NCBI GenBank assembly: GCA_963815475.1
Contig: CAWFHD010000003.1
Span: 6,200,001-6,264,000 of the forward strand
Direction: 5' to 3'
DNA length: 64,000 nucleotides
Source of the DNA: Sulfopaludibacter sp963815475
Lineage (GTDB): Bacteria > Acidobacteriota > Terriglobia > Bryobacterales > Bryobacteraceae
This document shows positions 16,249 through 24,207 of this stretch, in pieces. Under the pieces are notes generated by a model, which made no database searches, had not been told where the DNA came from, and saw only the letters and a program-made list of their open reading frames with translations. The first letter of the stretch is position 1. Each line of letters opens with the position of its first letter. A program made the position numbers and the translations under genes.

Positions 16249-17937
16249 CTATTTTGCGCCTATCACCCCGACCGCGGCTTTCTCGTGGCCTTTCGGCCCC
16301 AACGTTACTTTCACCGCCTGCGCCTCCACCGCCTTCACCAGAGCCGGATCGAACCATGCTCCTTCGTCCACCTTTTCCCACGCCAGCACCAGGTAGTTCC
16401 CCGGAGGGACGTCGCTAAACGTTACGTGCCCCGAAGCATCGCTCTCTTCATTGCTCGTGTTCTCTTCCAACCGCGCCGAAGGATCGGCCGGTAGCAGCAC
16501 CACGGTCGCATTGCCCACAGGCTTGTCGTCGCGCGACACCGTCACTTCCACCTGTCCTCCATCGGTGCCGAGCACCACCTGCAGGTTTCCCGTGAAGCCG
16601 GCCGCAAAATCCAGCGGACGCCCCAACATCTCGCGGCCACCCCACTGTACCGACTTCAGGTATGCGCCGGCAGGCATAGCCTGGATCCCCACCACATACG
16701 GCGCCTGCCCCACCTTATTCAGCGTAAACGCGCCTGTCTCCGATACAGGACCGTACACAGGCATCATCGGCGCATCCTCGTCGCCCTTCAGCGCCACGTT
16801 CAAGCCCTTGAATGGAACTTTGCCGTCGCCCGCAACCACCACGATGCCCTGCACGCTACCATCGCTCTGCGCGCCCAATTGCAAGTTGCTCAGGCCCTCG
16901 GCAGGTATGGTCAGGGGTTGCATGTGCATGGTCGGGGTCGCGCCCGTCATTTGCATAATCATCAAAGTGTAAGTTCCCGGCTGCAGATTCGCGATCTCGA
17001 ACCGCCCTTGCGGATCATCCACATTTTTCGCGTGCATGGAAGCGGCATCGCCGCCCGGCAGTAGCATCAGTTGCGCATTCTTCATCGGAGCCCCATCGGG
17101 TCCCTGGAGCTTGCCTTTGATCCGTGCCACGCGCGATTTCTGGAGCTGAATCACGAAGCCCGAAAGGTCCGCGCCGGCCGCCACGTCCACCGATGCAGCC
17201 AGCGTGATGTCCGTCGTCTTGGGATAGTACGTGATCACATATCCCATCTCAGGCGAACCATCCGCGGTCGCCGCCGGCGCTTCCGCCATCGGATTCGCCA
17301 TGGCGGAATCGGCGGCAATGTAGTAGTGGCCCGGCGCCAGTTTGCCCAACCGGAATTCACCGCGGTCGTTCGTGTGGTCGAAGTCCAGCGGCGTCGGCTT
17401 TCGCTTGCCGTTGCCCGCGTAGTGATACGCCTGAGCGGTCACTGATGCGCCGGCGATGGGGTCGCCGTCCTCATCGATGACGCGTCCGCTCACGGCGCCC
17501 TGCGGCACAAGGCGGATGGTGACGCCCGTCAATTCGTCGCCGGCGGTCAGGTGAAGCTTGTTATTCACGGCGAACTTGCCCTCGGGTTTGTAGGTACCGT
17601 CTACGAAGGCGGCGTGCTTGGCCGTCAGGAAGTAATCGCCCGCGGGCGCTTCGAAGCGAAACTTGCCGGCGGCATCGGTGACGACGCTGAACCTCTTCGT
17701 GGCGGCCTTCGGCTCGCCTGGAACTCCTCCGTCCGGGTCCACTCCCAACTTCGACATCGCGGCCTCCACCTCCTCCGAGATCAGGCTGGTGGAAAGTGTC
17801 ACTTCCGACTTCCTTAGTGTTCCCCCGGTCACCGAGTTGACCACTTTGCCTTCGACGATCGAGGGCTTGGGAGCAGCGCCCTGCTGCGCCATCGAGAGTG
17901 CCGCGGTGAAAAACAGCACAAAGCTCGCGCTTCGCAT
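16249..17937 (-). CDS. Secreted carboxypeptidase-regulatory-like (Cna-B-type) repeat protein
   Basis: This 562-residue protein has a signal peptide (MRSASFVLFFTAALSMAQQG). The rest is serial beta-sandwich regulatory repeats with the family pattern GxVxDxxGxPlxgAxV: SGRVIDEDGDPIAGASVTAQ, IKGKLQGPDGAPMKNAQLML, and GKFRFEAPAGDYFLTAKHAA. Such repeats usually mediate extracellular binding and are very common in Acidobacteriota. The start at 17937 has GAGGATCTGAA upstream. The oxidoreductase follows after 4 nt, so the two probably form a unit. Confidence 0.8.
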   Translation of the reverse strand: MRSASFVLFFTAALSMAQQGAAPKPSIVEGKVVNSVTGGTLRKSEVTLSTSLISEEVEAAMSKLGVDPDGGVPGEPKAATKRFSVVTDAAGKFRFEAPAGDYFLTAKHAAFVDGTYKPEGKFAVNNKLHLTAGDELTGVTIRLVPQGAVSGRVIDEDGDPIAGASVTAQAYHYAGNGKRKPTPLDFDHTNDRGEFRLGKLAPGHYYIAADSAMANPMAEAPAATADGSPEMGYVITYYPKTTDITLAASVDVAAGADLSGFVIQLQKSRVARIKGKLQGPDGAPMKNAQLMLLPGGDAASMHAKNVDDPQGRFEIANLQPGTYTLMIMQMTGATPTMHMQPLTIPAEGLSNLQLGAQSDGSVQGIVVVAGDGKVPFKGLNVALKGDEDAPMMPVYGPVSETGAFTLNKVGQAPYVVGIQAMPAGAYLKSVQWGGREMLGRPLDFAAGFTGNLQVVLGTDGGQVEVTVSRDDKPVGNATVVLLPADPSARLEENTSNEESDASGHVTFSDVPPGNYLVLAWEKVDEGAWFDPALVKAVEAQAVKVTLGPKGHEKAAVGVIGAK

Positions 17938-18005
17938 TTCAGATCCTCTGATCCTGTATAACATGCTACGTTGCGGTTCTCAAAACAAGTCGCCGCTCCT
18001 TCCTA

Positions 18006-18040
18006 TGGACAGGCCAAAGGAAGCATGATATATTCCTTTG
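18006..18040 (+). promoter_or_regulatory. padR promoter with PadR-type operator
   Basis: -35 TGGACA (18006-18011), 17-nt spacer, and extended -10 TGATATATT (hexamer TATATT 18029-18034). A perfect 8-bp inverted repeat, CAAAGGAA (18015-18022) and TTCCTTTG (18033-18040) with a 10-bp spacer, embraces the -10. A third half site (CAAAGGAG) forms the Shine-Dalgarno region. PadR bound here would block its own transcription. Confidence 0.65.
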
Positions 18041-18059
18041 CGACGACCAAAGGAGCCTT

Positions 18060-18395
18060 ATGAAGCCCGAAGTCCTCCAGGGAACGCTCGACCTCATGGT
18101 CCTCAAAACCCTCGATGCCATGGGTCCGCTTCATGGCTATGGTATTGCCCGCCGCATTGAGCAGATCTCGGACGACCTGCTCAAGCTCAATGAAGGCACC
18201 GTCTACGCCGCGCTGCTTCGCCTGCAGCAGCACCGCTGGATCTTAGCAACCTGGGGCGCTTCCGAAAATAAGCGAAAGGCTAAGTTCTACGCCATCACGC
18301 GCGCCGGCCGCAAACAGCTTGCCAACGAAGCCGGCGATTGGGAGCGTATGGCAGCCATCATGGCCCGGCTCCTCCAACTTCAGAGTCAGGAGTAA
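18060..18395 (+). CDS. PadR-family transcriptional regulator
   Basis: This 111-residue winged-helix repressor has the family N-terminus LQGTLDLMVLKTLDAMGPLH, the GYGIARRIEQIS recognition region and the NEGTVYAALLRLQQHRWI wing. It has a short C-terminal dimerisation helix. Acidobacterial orphan permeases are typically preceded by exactly this kind of PadR gene, which is thought to control them in response to an unknown ligand. The permease start lies 5 nt downstream. The inverted repeat around the -10 indicates autoregulation. Confidence 0.92.
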   Translation: MKPEVLQGTLDLMVLKTLDAMGPLHGYGIARRIEQISDDLLKLNEGTVYAALLRLQQHRWILATWGASENKRKAKFYAITRAGRKQLANEAGDWERMAAIMARLLQLQSQE

Positions 18396-18400
18396 CTTCG

Positions 18401-21091
18401 ATGCTTGTCGCTAAACTCCAGAAGCTGCTTTCGCGTATCCAGGGAGTGTTTACCAACCGCGCACAAGACGACGAACTCGACTCCGAAATCCGTGAGCACA
18501 TCCGCCTGCTCTCCGCCTATTTCGAACGCGCCGGCATGTCCCCTTCCGACGCTCGCTGTGCGGCGCTGCGCCAATTCGGCGGCGTCGGCCACTTGAAGGA
18601 CGAACTCCACGAAAAGCGCAGCCTGCCCCTGGTGGAAGCCATCCTCCGCGATCTCCGCTACGCCCTGCGCGGCCTTCGCAAATCGCCGCACTTCACGGCG
18701 ACCGCCGTCCTAACCTTGGCCCTCGGCATCGGAGCCAACACCGCCATCTTCACGCTCACCGACCAGGCCCTGCTGCGCGCACTTCCCGTCAAGGATCCGC
18801 GCCAACTGGTCCTGCTGACGCCGCGCGGCACGTTCATCGGCGGCTCCATGCGCGGCGCGGAGTCCTTCTCCTATCCCGCGTATCGCGACCTCCGCGACGG
18901 CAATCCCGGCGTTCTCTCAGGCATCGCCGCGCGCTACCAGGACAGCGTGGATGTGGCCGACCACGGTCCATCCGAGCGCGCTTTCGCCGAACTGGTCTCC
19001 GGCAATTACTTCGACGTCCTCGGCGTCACCTCCGCCATCGGCCGCACCCTCACGCCCGATGACGACAAGGTCAAGGATGCCAGTCCGTACGTCGTGCTCA
19101 GCTATCAGTATTGGGCGCGCCGCTTCGGCGCCGATCCCTCCATTCTCAATCGCACGATCGACGTCAATGGGCATCCCATGACCCTGGTTGGCGTGGCGCA
19201 GCGCGGCTTCGAGGGCTTCGCCCTCATGACTCCCTCCGACCTGTTTGTTCCCATGGCGATGAAGACAACCGTCACACCCACCTGGGACGACATGGCGCGG
19301 CGCAATAGCGTCTGGGCACAACTCTTCGCCCGTCTCAAGCCGGGCATTTCGCTCACAGCCGCGCAATTCGCCATCGCCATCCCCTATCGCCGCTCCCGCG
19401 AAAGCGATCTTCAGTCCGCGCACCGCACCGCCGATTTCGCCCAACGCTATCTGGCCGGTAGCGTCGTGCTCATCCCCGCAGCCAAAGGCTTCGATCACCT
19501 GCAGAAGAGCTTCGCGCAGCCCCTCTACCTCATGCTCGCCATGGTCGGAACCCTGCTCCTCATTACCTGCGTCAATGTCGCCAGTCTGCTGGTCTCCCGC
19601 GCCGCCGCGCGACAAAAAGAGATCGCGGTTCGCCTCTCGCTGGGTGCTACCCGCGCTGCCTTGATGCGCCTCATCCTGATGGAGAGTTTCACGCTGGCGT
19701 TCGCTGGAGGCGCGTTGGGCCTCCTGCTCTCCTATTGGGTCGCCGGCCTGCTGGTACGCATCCTGCCTTTCGACAATATCGGCTTCGCCTTCCGCATTGT
19801 GCCGGATCTGCGCATCCTGGCCTTCACGGCCGCCGTCAGCTTCCTGGCTGCGCTCCTGTTCGGGCTGGTGCCCGCTTTGCAAGCCACCAGCACTGTCGCG
19901 TCGTCGCTCAAAGGGCAAACCAGCCGTTTGCGTAAGCTCCTGGTAGTGGCGCAAGTCGCGCTCTCACTCCTGCTCCTGGTAGGCGCCGGCCTGTTCGCGC
20001 GCAGCCTCTACAAAATCATGAGCCGCAACCCGGGCATCGACACTGCCAATCTCCTCGCTTTTCACACCGACCCCGCGCTACACCGCTACAGCCCGGCACG
20101 CGCCCGTCAGTTGGTGGTTGACCTGCAGTCGCGCCTCCGCGGCATCCCCGGAGTGGTCTCGGTCAGCGGTGCTCTCGTCCCCCTGCTCGCCAATGACAAT
20201 TGGACTAACACCGTGCACGTCGAAGGCTACCAGCCGCGGCCCGGCGAAGACATGACCATCGGCTGGAATGCCGTGACGCCCGGCTTCTTCGCCACCCTCG
20301 GCCTTCCCCTCATCTCCGGCCGCGACTTCTCCGAGCGTGATGCCGGTAGCGAGAACACAGTCATGATCGTCAACGAAGCCTTCGCCAAACGGGTCGCACC
20401 CCACGGCAGCGTCATCGGTATGCACGCCGGTTTCGGTAGCGATGGCCCCTCGGGCGTCGAGATCGTCGGTGTGGTCAAGGGTATGAAGTACAACGACCTC
20501 ACCGATGAGGAACGGCCCTTCCACTATACGGCGCTGCTCCAGGGAAGCTTCCCCGAAGTTGAGATTTACATCCGCACCACGCGCAGTCCGCTCACGCTCG
20601 CCTCCGCGGTGCGCCGTGAACTGTTCCGGCTGGACGCCGCACTCCCCATGCTCGATGTCCAAACCGTTGAAGCCCGCATCGATCAGACTCACTATCTCGA
20701 CCGCCTCTTCGCCTGGCTCTCCGGCGCCTTCGGCCTGCTCGCCACTCTGCTTGCTTCCATCGGGCTCTATGGAGTGACCGCGTTCGCGGTGGCGCGCCGC
20801 ACGCGTGAAATCGGCATCCGCCTCGCACTGGGCGCAGGGCGTGAAAATGTCCTCCACATGGTGATGCGCGAAGTAATGATTCTTGCCGGAATCGGTGTGG
20901 CCGCCGGGTTGCCCCTGGCCCTTTTTCTGGGCCGCTATGCCGAGAGCCGGCTTTACCAGATGAAGGGCATCGATCCGCCCACGGACATTGCTGCCACGGT
21001 CGCGATCGTCGCGGTCGCGGCGCTTGCCGGCTATCTTCCGGCCCGCCGCGCCGCCAGGATCGACCCGCTCAAGGCCCTGCGCTACGAGTGA
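18401..21091 (+). CDS. Acidobacterial duplicated orphan permease (MacB/FtsX type)
   Basis: This 896-residue inner-membrane protein has a cytoplasmic N-terminal helical region (EIREHIRLLSAYFERAGMSP), a first transmembrane segment (TAVLTLALGIGANTAIFTLT), a large periplasmic MacB core domain, and an FtsX block with three helices around residues 380-500. A second periplasmic domain and a second FtsX block end at residue 896 (GYLPARRAARIDPLKALRYE). This duplicated layout without a cognate ATPase defines the TIGR03434-type permeases. Substrate is unknown; efflux or mechanotransmission by analogy with MacB is inferred. ATG 18401 has AGGAG 8 nt upstream. Confidence 0.92.
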   Translation: MLVAKLQKLLSRIQGVFTNRAQDDELDSEIREHIRLLSAYFERAGMSPSDARCAALRQFGGVGHLKDELHEKRSLPLVEAILRDLRYALRGLRKSPHFTATAVLTLALGIGANTAIFTLTDQALLRALPVKDPRQLVLLTPRGTFIGGSMRGAESFSYPAYRDLRDGNPGVLSGIAARYQDSVDVADHGPSERAFAELVSGNYFDVLGVTSAIGRTLTPDDDKVKDASPYVVLSYQYWARRFGADPSILNRTIDVNGHPMTLVGVAQRGFEGFALMTPSDLFVPMAMKTTVTPTWDDMARRNSVWAQLFARLKPGISLTAAQFAIAIPYRRSRESDLQSAHRTADFAQRYLAGSVVLIPAAKGFDHLQKSFAQPLYLMLAMVGTLLLITCVNVASLLVSRAAARQKEIAVRLSLGATRAALMRLILMESFTLAFAGGALGLLLSYWVAGLLVRILPFDNIGFAFRIVPDLRILAFTAAVSFLAALLFGLVPALQATSTVASSLKGQTSRLRKLLVVAQVALSLLLLVGAGLFARSLYKIMSRNPGIDTANLLAFHTDPALHRYSPARARQLVVDLQSRLRGIPGVVSVSGALVPLLANDNWTNTVHVEGYQPRPGEDMTIGWNAVTPGFFATLGLPLISGRDFSERDAGSENTVMIVNEAFAKRVAPHGSVIGMHAGFGSDGPSGVEIVGVVKGMKYNDLTDEERPFHYTALLQGSFPEVEIYIRTTRSPLTLASAVRRELFRLDAALPMLDVQTVEARIDQTHYLDRLFAWLSGAFGLLATLLASIGLYGVTAFAVARRTREIGIRLALGAGRENVLHMVMREVMILAGIGVAAGLPLALFLGRYAESRLYQMKGIDPPTDIAATVAIVAVAALAGYLPARRAARIDPLKALRYE

Positions 21092-21110
21092 TCGCGTACC
21101 ATAGCGTAAA

Positions 21111-21800
21111 GTGCCTGACCTCAAGAAACTCCTGGCGCGCCTCAAGCGGCATCACGGAGATCCCGCTCTGCCGCCGGCCAAAGGCCCCTTCGAACTAGTA
21201 ATGTGGGAGAACGCCTGCTATCTGCTGCCGGACGACCGCCGCGCCGCTGTCTTCGAAGGTCTGCGCGCGCAAGTGGGCCTCACGCCCGACGCCATCTGGA
21301 AGGCTCCGCAGGAAGTCCTGCTCCTGCTCGCCACCATGGGCGGGATGCGCCCTGAAACGCGCGTGTTCCGCTGGCGCGAGATTGCGCGAATCACCAACAC
21401 GCAATTCGGCGGCGATCTGGGCTGCATTCTGAAGGAGCCTTACGCCAAGGCCAAAAAGGCGCTCAAGCAGTTCCCTAATATCGGAGAGCCGGGCGCGGAG
21501 AAGATTCTGCTCTATTGCGGAGTGGGACCCGACCTGCCGCTGGATTGGAACGGCCTTCGCGTTCTCACCCGTGTAGGCTACGGTCGTGCGCAGAAAAACT
21601 ACGGCGCCACTTACAAGTCTGCGCAGGAGGCGATTCGCCCCGAGTTGCCGAAAGGGGCCGCCGCGCTGGCGAAAGCGCACCTTCTGCTTCGCCAGCACGG
21701 CAAAACCTTCTGTCGCGACAAAGCACCGCAGTGCGGCGAATGCCCCATCGCCAGCGATTGTAGTTTCAGTGGGAGTGCTACCCGGCGGCAGCCGTCTTAG
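21111..21800 (+). CDS. Endonuclease III-like HhH-GPD DNA glycosylase
   Basis: This 229-residue protein has a helix-hairpin-helix region (LKQFPNIGEPGAEKILLYCG), a catalytic Asp region (PLDWNGLRVLTRVGYG) and a C-terminal [4Fe-4S] motif of C-x6-C-x2-C-x5-C (CRDKAPQCGECPIASDC). The canonical EndoIII catalytic Lys in the hairpin appears replaced (GEPGAEK), so it may be a monofunctional glycosylase. The GTG start has TACCAT 8 nt upstream, suggesting a near-leaderless transcript. The last 23 bp overlap the 3' end of the convergent aminotransferase gene. Confidence 0.85.
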   Translation: MPDLKKLLARLKRHHGDPALPPAKGPFELVMWENACYLLPDDRRAAVFEGLRAQVGLTPDAIWKAPQEVLLLLATMGGMRPETRVFRWREIARITNTQFGGDLGCILKEPYAKAKKALKQFPNIGEPGAEKILLYCGVGPDLPLDWNGLRVLTRVGYGRAQKNYGATYKSAQEAIRPELPKGAAALAKAHLLLRQHGKTFCRDKAPQCGECPIASDCSFSGSATRRQPS

Positions 21801-22968
21801 CCGCGCTGATCTTATCGAACGCCGCCATGAACTTATTCATCTCGGCTTGCGTTCCCACGGTGACGCGGACCTTGGTCGGCCAGGCCGCCCACACACGTCC
21901 GATGAAGATTTTCTCCGCAGCCATCGCCCGCGAAAATTCCTCGCCCGGCTTGTTCACTTCCATCATGAAGAAGTTGGTTTCGCTGGGAATGTACTTCACG
22001 CCCCGCTTCTCCAGGAATGCGAAGGTGCTCTCGCGGATTTGCTTGTTGATGCCCTTGCGCTCCGCTACCAGATTCTTCACCTTCATGCTGGCGGTGGCGC
22101 AGGCCAGTCCCGTGATGGGTAGGAAGCCTACGCCGAACGGGCGCAGTTTCTCCAGCAGGTCCGGGCGGCCCATCGCGAACCCCGCGCGCAAGCCCGCCAT
22201 CCCATAAACTTTCGAGAAGGTCCGGAGCACGATGACGTCCTTATCGGCCGCCACCAGATCGCTGCACGGCTGGGCGGTGTCGCTGAAATGGATGTACGCC
22301 TCGTCCACCACCACCACCGAACCCTTCTTCTTGTTCTCCAGCAGGTATTCGATATCCGCGCGCTTCGTCACCGTGCCCGAAGGATTATTCGGATTGCAGA
22401 CATAGTACACGCCGGCGTCCGGATCGGCCTTGATCATGGCCTCCACGTCGTGCGAGTAATCGTCCCGTAGCGGCACCAGGTTGGTATTTGATCCGATAAA
22501 CTTCGGCGCGCCGCCGCCATATCCGGGATTTCCCATCGTCCAGCTTCGAGTGGGCGAAGTGAACGCGCAGGCGGATCGATGGAGCGGATCGCTCGACCCG
22601 GCGAAGGGAGCGATGTACGATTCCTTGACGCCCTCCATCGACGCGATCGTGCTGACGAAATCGTTCTGCTCGCCGTTGGGCGAATAGCGACCGCCGGAAG
22701 GCGCCACCTTGGTAATCGCTTCCAGCCCCTCCTTGCAAGGGCCGAGCGGGTTTTCGTTGGAGCTGATTCGAACCGCATCGGGATCCGAGGCGCGCCGGGC
22801 GCCACCCGTGCCGCGCAAGGTGCGCTGCTGCGCATCTTGAGCCATGGCGAATTCGTTGTAGAAAGGAAGCGCAGCGCCGGCCGTGAGAAGGCTGGCAACA
22901 CGCCCCAAATCGCGGCGCGAAAAACCACGCTGCAGTAAGGAATCAGCTTGCTTGCTCGAAAGGGACAT
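21778..22968 (-). CDS. HisC-like class I/II aminotransferase with Tat-type leader
   Basis: This 396-residue PLP enzyme is related to histidinol-phosphate aminotransferase. PLP Lys lies in LRTFSKVYGMAGLRAG; the cofactor-binding VVVVDEAYIHF and CNPNNPSGTV blocks are present. It begins with a leader containing FSRRDLGRVASLLTAGAALP, a Tat-type signal, so the enzyme is probably exported. That is unusual for this biosynthetic fold and suggests a periplasmic substrate rather than histidine synthesis. ATG 22968 has AGGAG upstream; in-frame sequence up to 23139 has no coding character. Confidence 0.88.
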   Translation of the reverse strand: MSLSSKQADSLLQRGFSRRDLGRVASLLTAGAALPFYNEFAMAQDAQQRTLRGTGGARRASDPDAVRISSNENPLGPCKEGLEAITKVAPSGGRYSPNGEQNDFVSTIASMEGVKESYIAPFAGSSDPLHRSACAFTSPTRSWTMGNPGYGGGAPKFIGSNTNLVPLRDDYSHDVEAMIKADPDAGVYYVCNPNNPSGTVTKRADIEYLLENKKKGSVVVVDEAYIHFSDTAQPCSDLVAADKDVIVLRTFSKVYGMAGLRAGFAMGRPDLLEKLRPFGVGFLPITGLACATASMKVKNLVAERKGINKQIRESTFAFLEKRGVKYIPSETNFFMMEVNKPGEEFSRAMAAEKIFIGRVWAAWPTKVRVTVGTQAEMNKFMAAFDKISAAKTAAAG

Positions 22969-23088
22969 TTGAAGCTCCTTTAAGAAATCGAAAGCACGCT
23001 CGACTCGGAGCACACGAATAGACGGATTTCCCCGACGATACGGCCAAATCCCCCCGATGTCAAGCAGAAAGAGACGTTTTTGTGGCCT

Positions 23089-23107
23089 GTGGTGGGGTAG
23101 GCGCTTC
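23089..23107. repeat. Left half of a REP-like element interrupted by an IS
   Basis: GTGGGGTAGGCGCTTC closely matches the first half of the intact repeat at 26621-26662. The second half (CCTGCCAATCCGAGC...) continues beyond the IS at 24146. Confidence 0.55.
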
Positions 23108-24139
23108 CGTCTGGGTATCCATTTGACTCCGGTAACCACTACCGGTTGCGTCCGGTCAATACCTTACGAAACGTAGTCTGAGCCGCCATCTGCGGATACG
23201 TGGTCGGAGGCGTGGCCACGGCCTGTTGCATGAGTCGATAGAACAGCTTTCCGCGGCTCTTGGAGGTTCGCCGATTAAATCGAAAAGTGAACTCGTCCAG
23301 ATAGTAGGGCAGATGGATCATGGAAACCGCCCCTTGGTGGGTTCCCAGTAACCATCGTTTGAGCAGCGAAATGACCAGGTGTACCCGGGGCAGCGCGTCG
23401 CTGGCGTTCTTACGCCGGCTACCGATGACGTAGATCTCGTGGTGAAAATCGAACTGCTCCAGGCCGTCATATCCGTTGTGGCCGTCAGTGATCACCGTGC
23501 TGCCGGGCGTAATCGTCTCCCGAATAAACGGACGCAACGAACCGAAGGTGTTATCCGGAATGTGTCGCAGGCGAATCCGCCCGATTCTCTTGCCATCAGC
23601 TTGGGCAGCTACCACAACTAGCGCCTTGTTCTGCAAATGTCGGCCGAGGACCTTCTCTTCTTCGCCGCCCACATAAGCCTCGTCCACCTCAATCCTTCCT
23701 CTGAGTTGGTCGCGGTCTGGCCGCACCATGGCGCGCCGCAGCTTATGCAGCCATACCCAGGCAGTCTGATAGCTGCGCAGACCCAGTGCCCTCTGCAAGC
23801 CCAAAGCGCTGGCTCCGTTCTTCTGGCTGGTCACATACCACATGGCGCGGAACCACAGCACCAACGGCTTGTGAGTATCCTGGAAAACAGTGCCCGCCGT
23901 CAGCGATGTCTGGTGGCCACATTGCCCGCACTCAAACAATCCGCGCGGATGGCTCCAGGCTTTGTCACGGCCACATTTGGTACAGCGGAAGCCATTCGGC
24001 CAACGCAGGTCAAGCAGGTACCTGCGGCAGTCCTCGTCTGTGGAAAACCGAGATTCAAATTCAGGCAAATCGCGCGGATAGTCTTCCAAGCCTCAAATAC
24101 TACAGATTGTGTTACCGGAGTCAAATGGATACCCAGACG
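23108..24139. mobile_element. IS1595-type insertion sequence with 29-bp perfect inverted repeats
   Basis: The ends 23108-23136 and 24111-24139 are exact reverse complements over 29 bp (outer end CGTCTGGGTATCC, inner end CTCCGGTAAC). They enclose one transposase gene. Similarity continues imperfectly for about 9 bp outside the perfect repeat because the element sits inside a palindromic REP-like sequence. This hides any target duplication. The transposase frame is intact, so the element may be recently active. Confidence 0.85.
23139..24089 (-). CDS. IS1595-family (ISXO2-like) transposase
   Basis: This 316-residue transposase has an N-terminal zinc ribbon with two CxxC knuckles (GFRCTKCGRDKAW, FECGQCGHQT), a helical region, and an ISXO2-like catalytic domain. 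The first Asp is in GRIEVDEAYVGGEE and the second in TVITDGHNGYDGL, with a downstream HLVISLLKRW region. The likely start is TTG at 24089 (GAGG just upstream). The length is normal and there is no stop or frameshift. It fills the element between the two 29-bp inverted repeats. Confidence 0.92.
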   Translation of the reverse strand: MEDYPRDLPEFESRFSTDEDCRRYLLDLRWPNGFRCTKCGRDKAWSHPRGLFECGQCGHQTSLTAGTVFQDTHKPLVLWFRAMWYVTSQKNGASALGLQRALGLRSYQTAWVWLHKLRRAMVRPDRDQLRGRIEVDEAYVGGEEEKVLGRHLQNKALVVVAAQADGKRIGRIRLRHIPDNTFGSLRPFIRETITPGSTVITDGHNGYDGLEQFDFHHEIYVIGSRRKNASDALPRVHLVISLLKRWLLGTHQGAVSMIHLPYYLDEFTFRFNRRTSKSRGKLFYRLMQQAVATPPTTYPQMAAQTTFRKVLTGRNR

Positions 24140-24145
24140 CGGGCG

Positions 24146-24197
24146 CCTGCCAATCCGAGCGAAGCTCGGACGCTTTTCGACCCTGTCCTTTTTGCCG
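24146..24197. repeat. REP-like repeat, right half
   Basis: CCAATCCGAGCGAAGCTCGG forms a GAA-loop hairpin at 24155-24169, followed by TTTTCGACCCTGTCC. The same hairpin plus this tail occurs at 39332-39366, and the hairpin alone at 26648-26662. It lies between the IS and the 3' end of hrpB. Confidence 0.7.
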
Positions 24198-24207
24198 AAT
24201 TGCCGAG

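Noticed and set aside
18917..21145. Two long minus-strand frames opposite the permease
   Set aside because: Gln/Glu/Gly/Arg-rich antisense shadows; the plus strand carries an intact permease with all expected helices.
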